NCBI RefSeq assembly: GCF_002734215.1
Contig: NZ_NSEB01000011.1
Coordinates: 372,001-436,000 of the forward strand
Direction: 5' to 3'
Source: Fredinandcohnia onubensis
Lineage (GTDB): Bacteria; Bacillota; Bacilli; Bacillales; Bacillaceae_L
Length of the DNA: 64,000 bases
The notes beneath the pieces are model-generated. The model was given only the letters and a program-made list of their open reading frames with translations. It was not told where the DNA came from and did not search any database. This document shows positions 33,621 to 41,925 of this stretch, in pieces; positions within the stretch are counted from its first letter, which is position 1, and each line of letters starts with the position of its first letter. The translations under genes and the position numbers were made by a program.

Positions 33621-34628
33621 CTATGAACCAAGTATCTTTTCAACAACTCTAAGAGAAGCAACTGCTTGCTCACCAGTAACTGGAGGCTCTACATCATTTA
33701 TGATTGAATCGATAAAAGCATCAATAACACCTGTATTCGTTTGGTTATCATTCGTCTGAATGGACTCTAGATCATACCTCTTAATTGTGCCATCCCTTTT
33801 TTCAATGATTAGTGGCGCATTAGGATCATGATAAATTTTTAAAATCCCCAATTGGCAGTAGATAATCGTTGAATTATCTTCAGAACCGTAATACGTCCAC
33901 GAAAACGAGGCTGTTCCCAAACGCCCTTTCTGTGTTCTTAATGCACAGACAACATTGTCACATACCTCTATCGGGTTTCCATTTTCATCCACTTTATCTA
34001 AAGCACCATAGAAAGAATGCACATTCTCAATTTCGTCATCTAATAGGTAATGAATTAAATCAATTTTATGAATTCCTAAATCACCTGCAACACCTGAATG
34101 AGAGCGATCCTTTTTAAAAAACCAAGTGGAGTTTGATTTGTTTACTCCCCAGTTCTCAGGACCTTGATGACCAAACGAGGTTTTGAAAGTTAGTACCTCA
34201 CCTAGTTCCTTTTTATCTATTATTTCTTTCGCTTTCTGATGTGCTTTTGTGAAACGTTGGTTATGATCAACCATTAATTTTTTTCCGGATTTCCGCTGTG
34301 CTTCTAGGATTTCCTCCGCATACTTCACATTAATGGCTAATGGTTTTTCACATAAAACATGCTTCCCACTTAATAACGCGTTGGTAGTGTTGATATGATG
34401 GGCTTCATTAGAAGAACAATCACTAATCGCAACAATGGATGGATCGTCGAGCAGTTCTTCAACTGTTTTTACAGCTCGCCCTCCAAATTCATTAGCCAAG
34501 CTCAGGGCTCTTTCACCTTTACGGTCATAAAAAATAATTTCTTCAACAAGCGGATTTGCTTTATACTCGGGTGCGTGTCGATGTCTAGCTATGGAACCAC
34601 ACCCGATAATACCCACTTTTATACCCAT
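33621..34628 (-). CDS. Gfo/Idh/MocA family dehydrogenase, co-transcribed with the LacI gene
   Basis: 335-residue NAD(P)-dependent oxidoreductase with Rossmann motif GIIGCGSIARHRHAPEY, the CEKPLAINVKYAEEI motif near residue 93 and GVAGDLGIHKIDLIHYLL carrying the catalytic residues. It differs clearly from the dehydrogenase at 32341, so the locus has two non-redundant oxidoreductases. GGGAGG precedes the ATG. It starts 47 bp after the lacI stop codon and has no separate promoter that I can see. It could catalyse a second oxidation or the re-reduction of a keto intermediate. Confidence 0.85.
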   Translation of the reverse strand: MGIKVGIIGCGSIARHRHAPEYKANPLVEEIIFYDRKGERALSLANEFGGRAVKTVEELLDDPSIVAISDCSSNEAHHINTTNALLSGKHVLCEKPLAINVKYAEEILEAQRKSGKKLMVDHNQRFTKAHQKAKEIIDKKELGEVLTFKTSFGHQGPENWGVNKSNSTWFFKKDRSHSGVAGDLGIHKIDLIHYLLDDEIENVHSFYGALDKVDENGNPIEVCDNVVCALRTQKGRLGTASFSWTYYGSEDNSTIIYCQLGILKIYHDPNAPLIIEKRDGTIKRYDLESIQTNDNQTNTGVIDAFIDSIINDVEPPVTGEQAVASLRVVEKILGS

Positions 34629-34675
34629 GATTGAAAACCTCCCTCTTTCCTATTTTTTAAGGAAGGTAGGAAATC

Positions 34676-35665
34676 CTATCCCATTGTTGACTCACGAATA
34701 ATTAATTCGTGATCGAGGACAACACTTTCTACCTTTTCTCCTTGAATGCTACTAATCAGCATGTTTACTGCAATACTCCCCATTTTATACATCGGCTGTG
34801 AAATTGTGGTTAAGGTTGGATTCGTCATGTTCGAGAAACTAATATTATCAAAACCTACTAAAGCAATGTCATTTGGAACATGTAAACCATTTCCATTAAT
34901 TCCTTTTAAGGCTCCAATCGCCAGTGTGTCAGAAACGGCAAAAACAGCTGTGGGCTTTTCCGCTAATTGAAACATGACCCTCATAGCCTGAACACCATTT
35001 TGAAATTCAAGTTCTTTCGTGTGGTAAATCCACTCATCACGGATTGGAAGATTAAACTCTTTTAAAGCTCGCTCATACCCATTTCGACGTTGTCTCGCAT
35101 ATAAAAACTTTTCATCGGAATTGATGAGCGCTATTCTTTCATGACCTAACTTAATTAAATGCTTAACAGCCTGATAAGCTGCCAATTCATTGTCTATTGT
35201 TACATAAGGGATACTACCGCCCTCTTCATATTCACTACAAAGAATAACAGAATAATTCTCCGCTAATTCATTTAGCTTGTGCATATTGACTGTCGGGTCC
35301 ATTGAAATGACACCATCAGCTAATTTATTCTTAATCATATTAAAATAGATGTTTTCTCGTTGTGGATAGGAGTCCGTTTCGCATAGAAGTATATTGTAGT
35401 TGTTGGTAATGGCTGTATTTTGAATCCCGTTGATAATTTCTGTGTAAAAGGGATTTGAGATACTTGGAAGTAATACTAATAACAGTCGACTTTCGGAGTT
35501 CCGAAGATTTCTTCCTAACATACTAGGTTCATAATTAAGATCTTTGATTGCATTTTCAACTTTTAGTCTTGTTTTCGGACTGACAGACGTAGCATTATTA
35601 AGGACCCTTGAAACCGTTGCAACGGATACACCTGCTTTTTGAGCTACTTGTTGAATATTTGCCAT
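34676..35665 (-). CDS. LacI-family transcriptional repressor of the sugar locus
   Basis: 329-residue LacI/GalR regulator. The N-terminal helix-turn-helix and hinge (NIQQVAQKAGVSVATVSRVL, then NNATSVSPKTRLKVENAIKDLNYEPS) are canonical. The C-terminal effector domain has the sugar-binding periplasmic-protein fold (LVLLPSISNPFYTEIINGIQ, VAFDN-type GFDNISFS, PTLTTISQPMYKMG). Its own promoter carries a perfect 16-bp palindrome, so autoregulation is likely. Related operators sit at the promoters of the flanking sugar genes on both sides, making it the evident local repressor. The inducer is presumably the imported sugar or a catabolite. Confidence 0.9.
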   Translation of the reverse strand: MANIQQVAQKAGVSVATVSRVLNNATSVSPKTRLKVENAIKDLNYEPSMLGRNLRNSESRLLLVLLPSISNPFYTEIINGIQNTAITNNYNILLCETDSYPQRENIYFNMIKNKLADGVISMDPTVNMHKLNELAENYSVILCSEYEEGGSIPYVTIDNELAAYQAVKHLIKLGHERIALINSDEKFLYARQRRNGYERALKEFNLPIRDEWIYHTKELEFQNGVQAMRVMFQLAEKPTAVFAVSDTLAIGALKGINGNGLHVPNDIALVGFDNISFSNMTNPTLTTISQPMYKMGSIAVNMLISSIQGEKVESVVLDHELIIRESTMG

Positions 35666-35698
35666 TTATGGTCCCCACTTTCAATCTATGATAAAGTC

Positions 35699-35714
35699 TT
35701 GTAATCGATTACAA
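35699..35714. promoter_or_regulatory. LacI-type operator O3 (perfect palindrome)
   Basis: TTGTAATCGATTACAA is a perfect 16-bp palindrome, 5 bp downstream of the -10 box of the lacI promoter and 33 bp upstream of the lacI start codon. Confidence 0.8.
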
Positions 35715-35719
35715 TTATG

Positions 35720-35748
35720 ATTGTAGGTATTCTCAATATTTTTGTCAA
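35720..35748 (-). promoter_or_regulatory. Promoter of lacI
   Basis: On the minus strand TTGACA, 17-bp spacer, TACAAT, directly upstream of operator O3. Confidence 0.8.
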
Positions 35749-35808
35749 TATTTAAATATTAACCTATATTTTAATAATTTTATATATTCAAATTTTTATT
35801 TTCTTTGC

Positions 35809-35832
35809 TATAATGAGATGTAACGGATTACA
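35809..35832 (+). promoter_or_regulatory. -10 box and operator O4 of the isomerase gene
   Basis: TATAAT at 35809-35814 is followed after 4 bp by TGTAACGGATTACA (35819-35832), identical to O2. The -35 region is weak. The geometry repeats that of the two other promoters of the locus. Confidence 0.75.
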
Positions 35833-35859
35833 AAAATAATGAATTGGGGACGATTATAT

Positions 35860-36828
35860 ATGAAGTTAGGGGTTTTTACAGTCCTATTCTCAGATAAAAG
35901 TTTAGACGATATGCTTGACCATGTCGCATCAGAAGGCATTGAAGCAGTTGAATTAGGCACGGGTGGTTATCCTGGTAATGCTCACTGTAAGATTGATGAA
36001 TTACTTGATAATGAACAAAAACAAAAGGATTTTCTAGCGAAGTTTTCAACTAGAGGGCTTATCATTAGCGCCTTAAGTTGTCATAGCAACCCTCTTCATC
36101 CTCAAAAACACATCGCAAACGAAGCAGATTCTCTATTTATGAAAACGGTTAAATTAGCAAGTCAGCTTGGTGTCCCTGTTGTAAATACATTTTCTGGTTG
36201 TCCAGGTGACCATGAACATGCAAAATACCCGAACTGGCCAGTTTCTCCATGGCCAAATGAGTACCAAGAAATTTTAAAATGGCAATGGGAAGAAAAAATC
36301 ATTCCATATTGGAAGGAAAAAGCTGCATTCGCAAAAGAGCATAATGTGAAAATTGGGCTTGAATTACATGGCGGATTTTCCGTTCATACACCCGCAACTC
36401 TCCTACGCTTAAGGGAAGCATGCGGTCCAGAAATCGGAGCAAACCTTGATCCAAGCCATATGTGGTGGCAAGGTATTGATCCTGTAGAATCTATAAAAAT
36501 ACTAGGACGTGAGAACGCAATTCATCATTTCCATGCGAAGGATACGACTATCGATCAACCAAATACAAACCGTAACGGTTTAACAGATATGACTCCTTAT
36601 CATGAAATGCAGAACCGTTCCTGGTATTTCCGGACAGTCGGTTTCGGTCATGTCGCTAAGGTTTGGGCTGATATGATTAGCACCCTTCGTCTTTTTGGCT
36701 ATGATTACGTCGTGAGTATTGAACATGAGGATGGATTAATGTCCATTGATGAAGGATTTAAAAAAGCCATTCAAACTCTTAATCCGGTTATGGTGAAGGA
36801 GTCAATTGGGGAGATGTGGTGGACGTAA
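35860..36828 (+). CDS. Sugar phosphate isomerase/epimerase family protein (YcjR-like TIM barrel)
   Basis: 322-residue AP-endonuclease-2-like TIM barrel. Likely metal ligands are Glu168 (GLELHGG), Asp197 (NLDPSH), a histidine in HHFHAKD (223 or 225) and a glutamate in SIEHED. Relatives include xylose-isomerase-like enzymes, inosose dehydratases and the YcjR group acting on 3-keto-glycosides. The ATG at 35860 follows GGGGA; an upstream in-frame ATG at 35839 lacks a ribosome binding site. It is divergent from lacI and controlled by the same operator. With two Gfo/Idh dehydrogenases nearby, a keto-sugar epimerase or hydrolase step is plausible but unproven. Confidence 0.85.
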   Translation: MKLGVFTVLFSDKSLDDMLDHVASEGIEAVELGTGGYPGNAHCKIDELLDNEQKQKDFLAKFSTRGLIISALSCHSNPLHPQKHIANEADSLFMKTVKLASQLGVPVVNTFSGCPGDHEHAKYPNWPVSPWPNEYQEILKWQWEEKIIPYWKEKAAFAKEHNVKIGLELHGGFSVHTPATLLRLREACGPEIGANLDPSHMWWQGIDPVESIKILGRENAIHHFHAKDTTIDQPNTNRNGLTDMTPYHEMQNRSWYFRTVGFGHVAKVWADMISTLRLFGYDYVVSIEHEDGLMSIDEGFKKAIQTLNPVMVKESIGEMWWT

Positions 36829-36834
36829 GAATGT

Positions 36835-36862
36835 AAAAAAGAGAAGCTTTTAATAGCTTCTC
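36835..36862. terminator. Hairpin terminator after the isomerase gene
   Basis: GAGAAGCT/AGCTTCTC around a 6-nt loop. The T-run is best on the minus strand (TTTTTT), so it may also stop the converging gene at 36913. Confidence 0.7.
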
Positions 36863-36912
36863 TTAGTTCTATTCCTACACGGCTGACCCGTTTTTTTCAG
36901 TTGCATTAGATT

Positions 36913-37437
36913 TTATTTAAGGTATTCCAATGGAATTGGAAACCTACTTAACAGAAAAATTATCCAAATAACCGATAACCCCAAAGCCATTAGAGGTCGT
37001 TTTTGATGAAGTCTTAGCATTGGAAACATAACGAGATTAAAAAGGATCGACCATCCCATCGACCAACCATGATGATGTTTGATCAAATGGAAATAATCCA
37101 AATTGATGTATTCGATACCTACATATATGAATACCCACAATCCAATCCAAAGAAACTGTTTCCATTTCTCTTCAGGAAAGCGACCTAGATAAATAAGAGT
37201 CGTGGAAGGATATGTAACAAACATAATTAATAAAGAAATAAATGTATGATTCGATAGGATGTTTTGAGCAAAAATCGTTTCCTGATAAGTCCAAATCAAG
37301 TAATCATGGAACAAGAAATTTTTTAAAAGATCCCCCATAATAAAGAATAAAATCGTTGGGTAATATTCTCGCCATCCTCTCCAATCACCCCATTTTATTG
37401 CAGCCAAAAGGAGCATTACGTTATATATAAGGTGCAT
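36913..37437 (-). CDS. CBO0543 family membrane protein
   Basis: 174-residue integral membrane protein with about five hydrophobic helices, rich in Trp, Tyr and Phe. The central KNFLFHDYLIWTY and HHHGWSMGWSILFNLVMFPMLRLHQKRP stretches are hallmarks of the CBO0543 family, which is common in spore-forming Firmicutes and has no known function. AGGAG lies 8 nt before the ATG at 37437; a GTG three codons upstream overlaps the ribosome binding site and is less likely. It stands alone between two terminators. Confidence 0.75.
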   Translation of the reverse strand: MHLIYNVMLLLAAIKWGDWRGWREYYPTILFFIMGDLLKNFLFHDYLIWTYQETIFAQNILSNHTFISLLIMFVTYPSTTLIYLGRFPEEKWKQFLWIGLWVFIYVGIEYINLDYFHLIKHHHGWSMGWSILFNLVMFPMLRLHQKRPLMALGLSVIWIIFLLSRFPIPLEYLK

Positions 37438-37489
37438 CCAATACACTCCTGAGTTAGTAATACATTTATATTACCCAATATTTTACATA

Positions 37490-37520
37490 AAAATGAGACG
37501 AATCCTGAATTCGATTCGCC
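37490..37520 (-). terminator. Terminator of the aminotransferase gene
   Basis: GGCGAATC and GATTCGTC (minus strand, one G-U pair) form a stem around GAATTCAG, followed by TCATTTTTA. Confidence 0.7.
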
Positions 37521-37554
37521 TTGATAGCTGAGAGTCTTAAAATACTACCCTTCT

Positions 37555-38721
37555 CTATTTTAACAGTGAGATTCCTTTTAATCGCTGGACAGCCTTTTCT
37601 AATGTTGCTTCGTTTTGAACAAGTCCAATTCGCACATAGCCCTCGCCACTTGGACCAAAAGCATTCCCTGGAATGACGACAATTCCTGCTCTATCTATTA
37701 GATGATAAGTAAAATCAGTGGAGGTAAACCCAGCCGGTACCTTCGCCCAAATAAACATGGAGGCTTTTGGTGAATCAACTTGCCAACCTATTTCAGCAAG
37801 GCCTTTTACCAAAATATCACGTCGTTCTTTGTACGTTTGTCGAAGTTCTTCACTGAAACTTGACGTCTCACGTAACGCGGCAATCGCTGCTTTTTGGATG
37901 GGTAAAAAAACACCATAATCGAGATTTGATTTAAGTCGGTTTACAGCTGCAATGATTTCCTGGTTTCCGACTATATATCCAATCCGACAGCCCGCCATAT
38001 TAAAGCTTTTTGAAAGCGAGTTAAATTCAACTCCAACTTCTTTTGCACCTTCTACTGATAAGAAGCTAATCGGCTTCTCTTCATAATATAGCTCCGAATA
38101 GGCAAAATCATGGAGGACAATAATCTGATGTTTTTTCGCGAACTCGATAACCTTCTTAAAAAAGGATTCTGTAGCCAGTGCTGGTACAGGGTTGCCCGGA
38201 AAGTTTAAGATCATCAATTTCGCCTTTTGGCAAACATCGTCAGGAATCGCATCCAAGTCAGGTAAAAATCCATTCTCTTCTTTAAGTGGCATTCCATAAG
38301 GTGTTGCACCTGAAAGTGCAATACCAGCTGCATATGCCGTGTAGCCAGGGTCTGGCACAAGAGCTACATCACCCGGGTTAGCAAAAACCATCGGAAAGTG
38401 GACAAGTCCATCTTGAGAACCCATAACCATTAAGACCCCATTTTCCTTATGTACCGAAACATCAAATCTGTTTGAATAGTATACTGAAATGGCTTCATAT
38501 AACTCATCGGTTCCCGTTAAAGAATATCCATATAATGAAGGATCTTGTACATGACTAGTCAACGCATCGATGACATACGGAGGCGGCGGCAAATCTGGGC
38601 TGCCCACACTTAAGTCAATCATCTCATGCCCCTCACGCAGTTTCTGTTTCTTATAGTTTGCTAGTTCGTTAAAAATCGATTCCCCAAATTCATTCATCTT
38701 CTGTGATAGTGTGATATCCAA
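37555..38721 (-). CDS. Class I/II PLP-dependent aminotransferase (LL-diaminopimelate aminotransferase-like)
   Basis: 388-residue fold-type I aminotransferase. Visible: IDLSVGSPDLPPPPYVIDAL, the cofactor-phosphate region MGSQDGLVHFPM, NFPGNPVPALAT (the Asn that contacts PLP), HDFAYSELYYEE, and the Schiff-base lysine in EFNSLSKSFNMAGCRIGY. The NPVPALAT variant is usual in the DapL/MtnE-like branch. The start is TTG at 38721, 5 nt after GAGGTGA; the open frame runs 33 codons further but without a ribosome binding site and beyond family length. The amino acid substrate is uncertain. Confidence 0.85.
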   Translation of the reverse strand: MDITLSQKMNEFGESIFNELANYKKQKLREGHEMIDLSVGSPDLPPPPYVIDALTSHVQDPSLYGYSLTGTDELYEAISVYYSNRFDVSVHKENGVLMVMGSQDGLVHFPMVFANPGDVALVPDPGYTAYAAGIALSGATPYGMPLKEENGFLPDLDAIPDDVCQKAKLMILNFPGNPVPALATESFFKKVIEFAKKHQIIVLHDFAYSELYYEEKPISFLSVEGAKEVGVEFNSLSKSFNMAGCRIGYIVGNQEIIAAVNRLKSNLDYGVFLPIQKAAIAALRETSSFSEELRQTYKERRDILVKGLAEIGWQVDSPKASMFIWAKVPAGFTSTDFTYHLIDRAGIVVIPGNAFGPSGEGYVRIGLVQNEATLEKAVQRLKGISLLK

Positions 38722-38854
38722 TGCTGTCACCTCTTTTGTTTGATTATGTTTATTATAACAAGATTTATACGATTGACTACGTATGTTAAGATTTAACTTT
38801 ATAAAGCTGTTATAATCCATTTAAAGCACTAATTTAAAGAGAGAAGGATTTTAA

Positions 38855-40081
38855 TTGCAACAACAACAGAACACCTCAGATAAATTATGGACAAAAAACT
38901 ATTTCCTCGCGTTTATTTATGCGATGTCTACTCAAATTTCCAACAATATGCTAATGACGGGACTGCCATTATACGCAATCTACCTAGGCGGCGATAATTC
39001 GATTTCAGGTATGCTTTTTGGTTTCTTCATGTTTGTAGCGATCCTTTTTAGACCTTACTTTGGTAAATTAATAGATGAAAAGAGCCGTAGAATCGTCCTC
39101 ATAACTGGTGCTGTGATCGCAGCATTTATTACTCTTTCGTATGTTGTAGCCTTTTCGATTAGTCTACTGCTTATTTTGAGAAGTTTACATGGTATAGGGT
39201 TCAGTGCTACTACCAATGCTTCCGGTACTGTAGTTTCGGATATTGTACCAAAAAGGCGATTAGCAGAAGGCATTGGGTATTTTGGGTTAGCAAATACACT
39301 ATCTACTGCAATCGGGCCTGCACTTAGTATCTTTTTAATTCAACAGTATAATTATCAGGTTCTATTCATCGTTGCCGGTTTGATCGGATTGATTTCGATC
39401 ATTTGTAGCCTGTTTATGACGTACGAAAAAAAGAATCCACATCTAGTGATAAAATCAACAAAAAAGAATCGAAAAATCTCCGAATTGCTTTTTGAAAAAA
39501 CAGCACTGCCAACCGGTTTAGTAACCGCTTTTGTTTATGTTGGAATGGGCGCATCGTTAACTTTCATTCCAACCTTTGCCCTTTCCTTAGGGATTAAAGA
39601 CATTGGTTTATATTTTACGGTGTATTCCTTTTCACTATTATTAACGAGAATTGTGGGAGGTAAATTGGCAGATAAACATGGAAGCTCCATCGTGGTAATC
39701 CCTGGTTTAGTGATTATGACGATATCATTTGTAGTCTTAGCCTACGCCACTTCACTCGGGGACTTTATTCTAACAGGCGTCCTCTATGGATTAGGGTTGG
39801 GATTTGTTGAACCAGCTTTAAATGCTGTCATGATCAGGCTATGTCCACCCGATCGAAGAGGCGCAGGGAATTCGACGTTTTTTACGGCAAAAGATCTTGG
39901 TAGCGGACTTGGAGCAATTTGCTTAGGTTTCATCTCCCTAAATGCAGGGTTCAAAGCCGTGTTCTTATACAGTGCAATATGTATTATCCTCGCGTTCTTC
40001 GCATTTGTATTGATATTGCGAAGACAAATTAATAGTGCGAGAAAATCTGAAAAATCAAATTTACAGGCCAGTGTAAGCTAG
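38855..40081 (+). CDS. MFS transporter
   Basis: 408-residue major facilitator with 12 hydrophobic helices. Motif A is RPYFGKLIDEKSRRIV, and the N-half continues RSLHGIGFSATTNASGTVVSDIVPKRRLAEGIGYFGLANTL, typical of drug or small-molecule exporters of the DHA1 type. The C-terminal half includes GKLADKHGSS and CPPDRRGAGNSTFFTAKDLGSG. The start is TTG behind AGAGAGAAGGAT. It is divergent from the aminotransferase and separated by only ~130 bp, so they share a promoter region. The substrate is unknown. Confidence 0.85.
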   Translation: MQQQQNTSDKLWTKNYFLAFIYAMSTQISNNMLMTGLPLYAIYLGGDNSISGMLFGFFMFVAILFRPYFGKLIDEKSRRIVLITGAVIAAFITLSYVVAFSISLLLILRSLHGIGFSATTNASGTVVSDIVPKRRLAEGIGYFGLANTLSTAIGPALSIFLIQQYNYQVLFIVAGLIGLISIICSLFMTYEKKNPHLVIKSTKKNRKISELLFEKTALPTGLVTAFVYVGMGASLTFIPTFALSLGIKDIGLYFTVYSFSLLLTRIVGGKLADKHGSSIVVIPGLVIMTISFVVLAYATSLGDFILTGVLYGLGLGFVEPALNAVMIRLCPPDRRGAGNSTFFTAKDLGSGLGAICLGFISLNAGFKAVFLYSAICIILAFFAFVLILRRQINSARKSEKSNLQASVS

Positions 40082-40086
40082 TATCT

Positions 40087-40127
40087 AAATGTCAGGCACC
40101 CTTCTAGTATGGGTTCCTGACATTTTT
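40087..40127 (+). terminator. Rho-independent terminator of the MFS gene
   Basis: AAATGTCAGG/CCTGACATTT with an inner ACCC/GGGT extension, followed by Ts. Confidence 0.85.
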
Positions 40128-40159
40128 ATTAACTTGCTATTTAAGTCTATGCACCAAAG

Positions 40160-40185
40160 AAAAAAGAGCCCAAAATGAGCTCTTT
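40160..40185 (-). terminator. Terminator of the VanY-type carboxypeptidase gene
   Basis: AAAGAGC/GCTCTTT stem on the minus strand followed by a run of Ts, 5 bp past the stop codon. Confidence 0.7.
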
Positions 40186-40189
40186 CAAT

Positions 40190-41014
40190 CTAATATTCTA
40201 CAACTCCAAGATATTCTTCTAATGTGATTTCATGTTCTGTGATATATTTTGCATGTTCGACACCGACGTAGCGAATATGCCATGGCTCGTACATATAACC
40301 AGTGATGTCTTCATTTCCTAAAGTATAACGGACGATAAAACCAAATTCCGCTGCGTGCTCCGCCACCCATTTGCCTTCAACCGTTTCACCAAATTCCTGG
40401 ACAAGCTGGTTGTCTACACTATCGCTCGTCACGTCCATCGCAAGACCTGTTTGATGTTCACTTTGCCCAGGCTTTGCACTGAAGGTAGTAGCTTCGGATT
40501 CACCATATCCACGTACATAAGATTCATAGATGACTTGTTGTGTAGCATACGAACGATAGCCAGATTGTGCATGTAGAGTGATTCCGTCGGCACTCGCCTG
40601 TGCAAATAATTTTTCCAACGCCTCGGCCGCTTCTTTTACCATATGTTTACGTTCTGAAACAGAAGTTGAAAAAGCAACATTTGGCACAACAAGGTTTTGC
40701 GGCACATAAGTTGCATCCAACACTCCTACTTCTTTGTTGACTAGGAGTAAAAATGGATCATTTGGATCTATGACTGGTTTTACATCCTCTGGATTCACTA
40801 CTTCTGTCTGTTCACCAGCTGTTTGGGTTTCAGGTGCCTCTACTTTTTCCGGCAATACTTCCCCATCGTTTTCTTTACTAAGCGCAATTTTCCCAATCAC
40901 GACTTCTTTAATAGAAGCGTAGCTTTCTTGTAAAATATCAGAAAATGCTTCCCTCGTAAAAAATATCGAGGACGCCACTAGTACCAGTACCAATCCGATG
41001 ATGACTTTCTTCAC
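40190..41014 (-). CDS. D-Ala-D-Ala / L,D-carboxypeptidase, VanY family (peptidase M15B)
   Basis: 274-residue exported peptidoglycan peptidase. An N-terminal signal or anchor helix (VIIGLVLVLVASSIFF) is followed by a Glu/Pro-rich linker and the M15B domain: LHAQSGYRSYATQQVIYESYV, the zinc site SEHQTGLAMDV, and EPWHIRYVG with the last zinc histidine. It trims the terminal D-Ala of stem peptides. B. subtilis homologues are YodJ and LdcB. The start is GTG at 41014 with AAGAGGAATAATA upstream. Its promoter must lie close to, or inside, the repeat-rich region to the right. Confidence 0.88.
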   Translation of the reverse strand: MKKVIIGLVLVLVASSIFFTREAFSDILQESYASIKEVVIGKIALSKENDGEVLPEKVEAPETQTAGEQTEVVNPEDVKPVIDPNDPFLLLVNKEVGVLDATYVPQNLVVPNVAFSTSVSERKHMVKEAAEALEKLFAQASADGITLHAQSGYRSYATQQVIYESYVRGYGESEATTFSAKPGQSEHQTGLAMDVTSDSVDNQLVQEFGETVEGKWVAEHAAEFGFIVRYTLGNEDITGYMYEPWHIRYVGVEHAKYITEHEITLEEYLGVVEY

Positions 41015-41170
41015 TATTATTCCTCTTCCCTACATCTATCTCTGTTTTTTTCTCTACCTACCATTCTACTATATTTTACAAGAATCGACACAGGGAATTA
41101 GTTGTAAGTTTCCACCATGAGGAAAGCCCTAGGAGAATCCTAGGACTAGCTTCCGATTTTTGGGGTCGCG

Positions 41171-41201
41171 GGTGGGTCGCGGGGACAGGTCCCTTGTCCC
41201 A
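41171..41201 (+). repeat. REP-like palindrome, copy 1
   Basis: Starts GGTGGGTCGC and continues GGGGACAGGTCCCTTGTCCC, folding into a GC-rich hairpin (GGGACA/TGTCCC). A partial duplicate of its 5' part (GGGTCGCGG) lies directly upstream. It touches the left end of the 154-bp tandem array. Confidence 0.8.
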
Positions 41202-41210
41202 ACTTTAAAT

Positions 41211-41745
41211 TGCGTATGCTTTTAAATAGATTTGCTGTACGAAGTCATTCGTAATATCCAAATAAAGGGAGAAATAATTTGAAAAGGTACAAAATATGCA
41301 AAAAACACCCATTTACGCATTGTTTTTTAAGGAATAAAGCGATAAAGCATACGTAAAAAAGAATTGCGTATGCTTTTAGATAGATTAGTAGTATTATTCA
41401 TTCGCAAAATCCAAATAAAGGGAGAAATGATCTAAAAAGAGACAATAATTGTAAAAAACCTCCATTTTCGTATCATTTTTAAGGAATAAAGCGATAAAAG
41501 CATACGCAAATAAGAATTGCGTATGCTTTTAGATAGATTGGTAGTATATTTTCATTCACAAAATCCAAATAAAGGGAAAAGTGAACTGAAAAGAGATATT
41601 AATTGTAAAATTTATACATTTTCGTATGTTTTTTAAGGAAAAAAGCGATAAAAGCAAACGTAAACAAGAATTGCGTATGCTTTTAGATAGATTGGTAGTA
41701 AAATTTCATTCACAAAACCCAAATAAAGGGAAAAATGGTTTCGAT
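41211..41745. repeat. Tandem array, 154-bp unit, about 3.5 copies
   Basis: Units start with TGCGTATGCTTTT at 41211, 41365, 41518 and 41672 (periods 154, 153, 154). Each contains a conserved CCAAATAAAGGGA segment and ends GCGATAAA(A)GC..ACG. At each junction the unit end and next start form a hairpin; the one at 41496-41530 is perfect (AAAAGCATACGCAA/TTGCGTATGCTTTT). The sequence is AT-rich with no supported ORF. Confidence 0.92.
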
Positions 41746-41834
41746 AACGACTAAATTCCATAAAACTATTCTAATTGAGCCTCACTCTGTTTCCACCTGA
41801 GCATGTACAACAAGCGCAGCCAAGACAGAATATC

Positions 41835-41861
41835 TGGGACAGGACCTGTCCCTGTTTCCCA
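41835..41861 (-). repeat. REP-like palindrome, copy 2 (inverted)
   Basis: On the minus strand GTGGGAAACAGGGACAGG then TCCTGTCCCA, matching the copy at 49130 except for a 2-base deletion and a few changes. It is inverted relative to copy 1, so the tandem array is bracketed by inverted copies. Confidence 0.7.
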
Positions 41862-41893
41862 CAAAAAATGGACCAGAAACCGGGAATCAATCC

Positions 41894-41921
41894 AAAAAAA
41901 GACACGGCCAAAGGCCGCGTC
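41894..41921 (-). terminator. Rho-independent terminator of the ZorAB-like pair
   Basis: On the minus strand GACGCGGCC/GGCCGTGTC around TTT, followed by seven Ts, 5 bp past the stop codon. Confidence 0.92.
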
Positions 41922-41925
41922 CCTT

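Noticed and set aside
41211-41745. Possible CRISPR or coding tandem repeats
   Set aside because: The whole 154-bp unit is repeated, so there are no spacers. The unit length is not a multiple of three and all frames contain stops.
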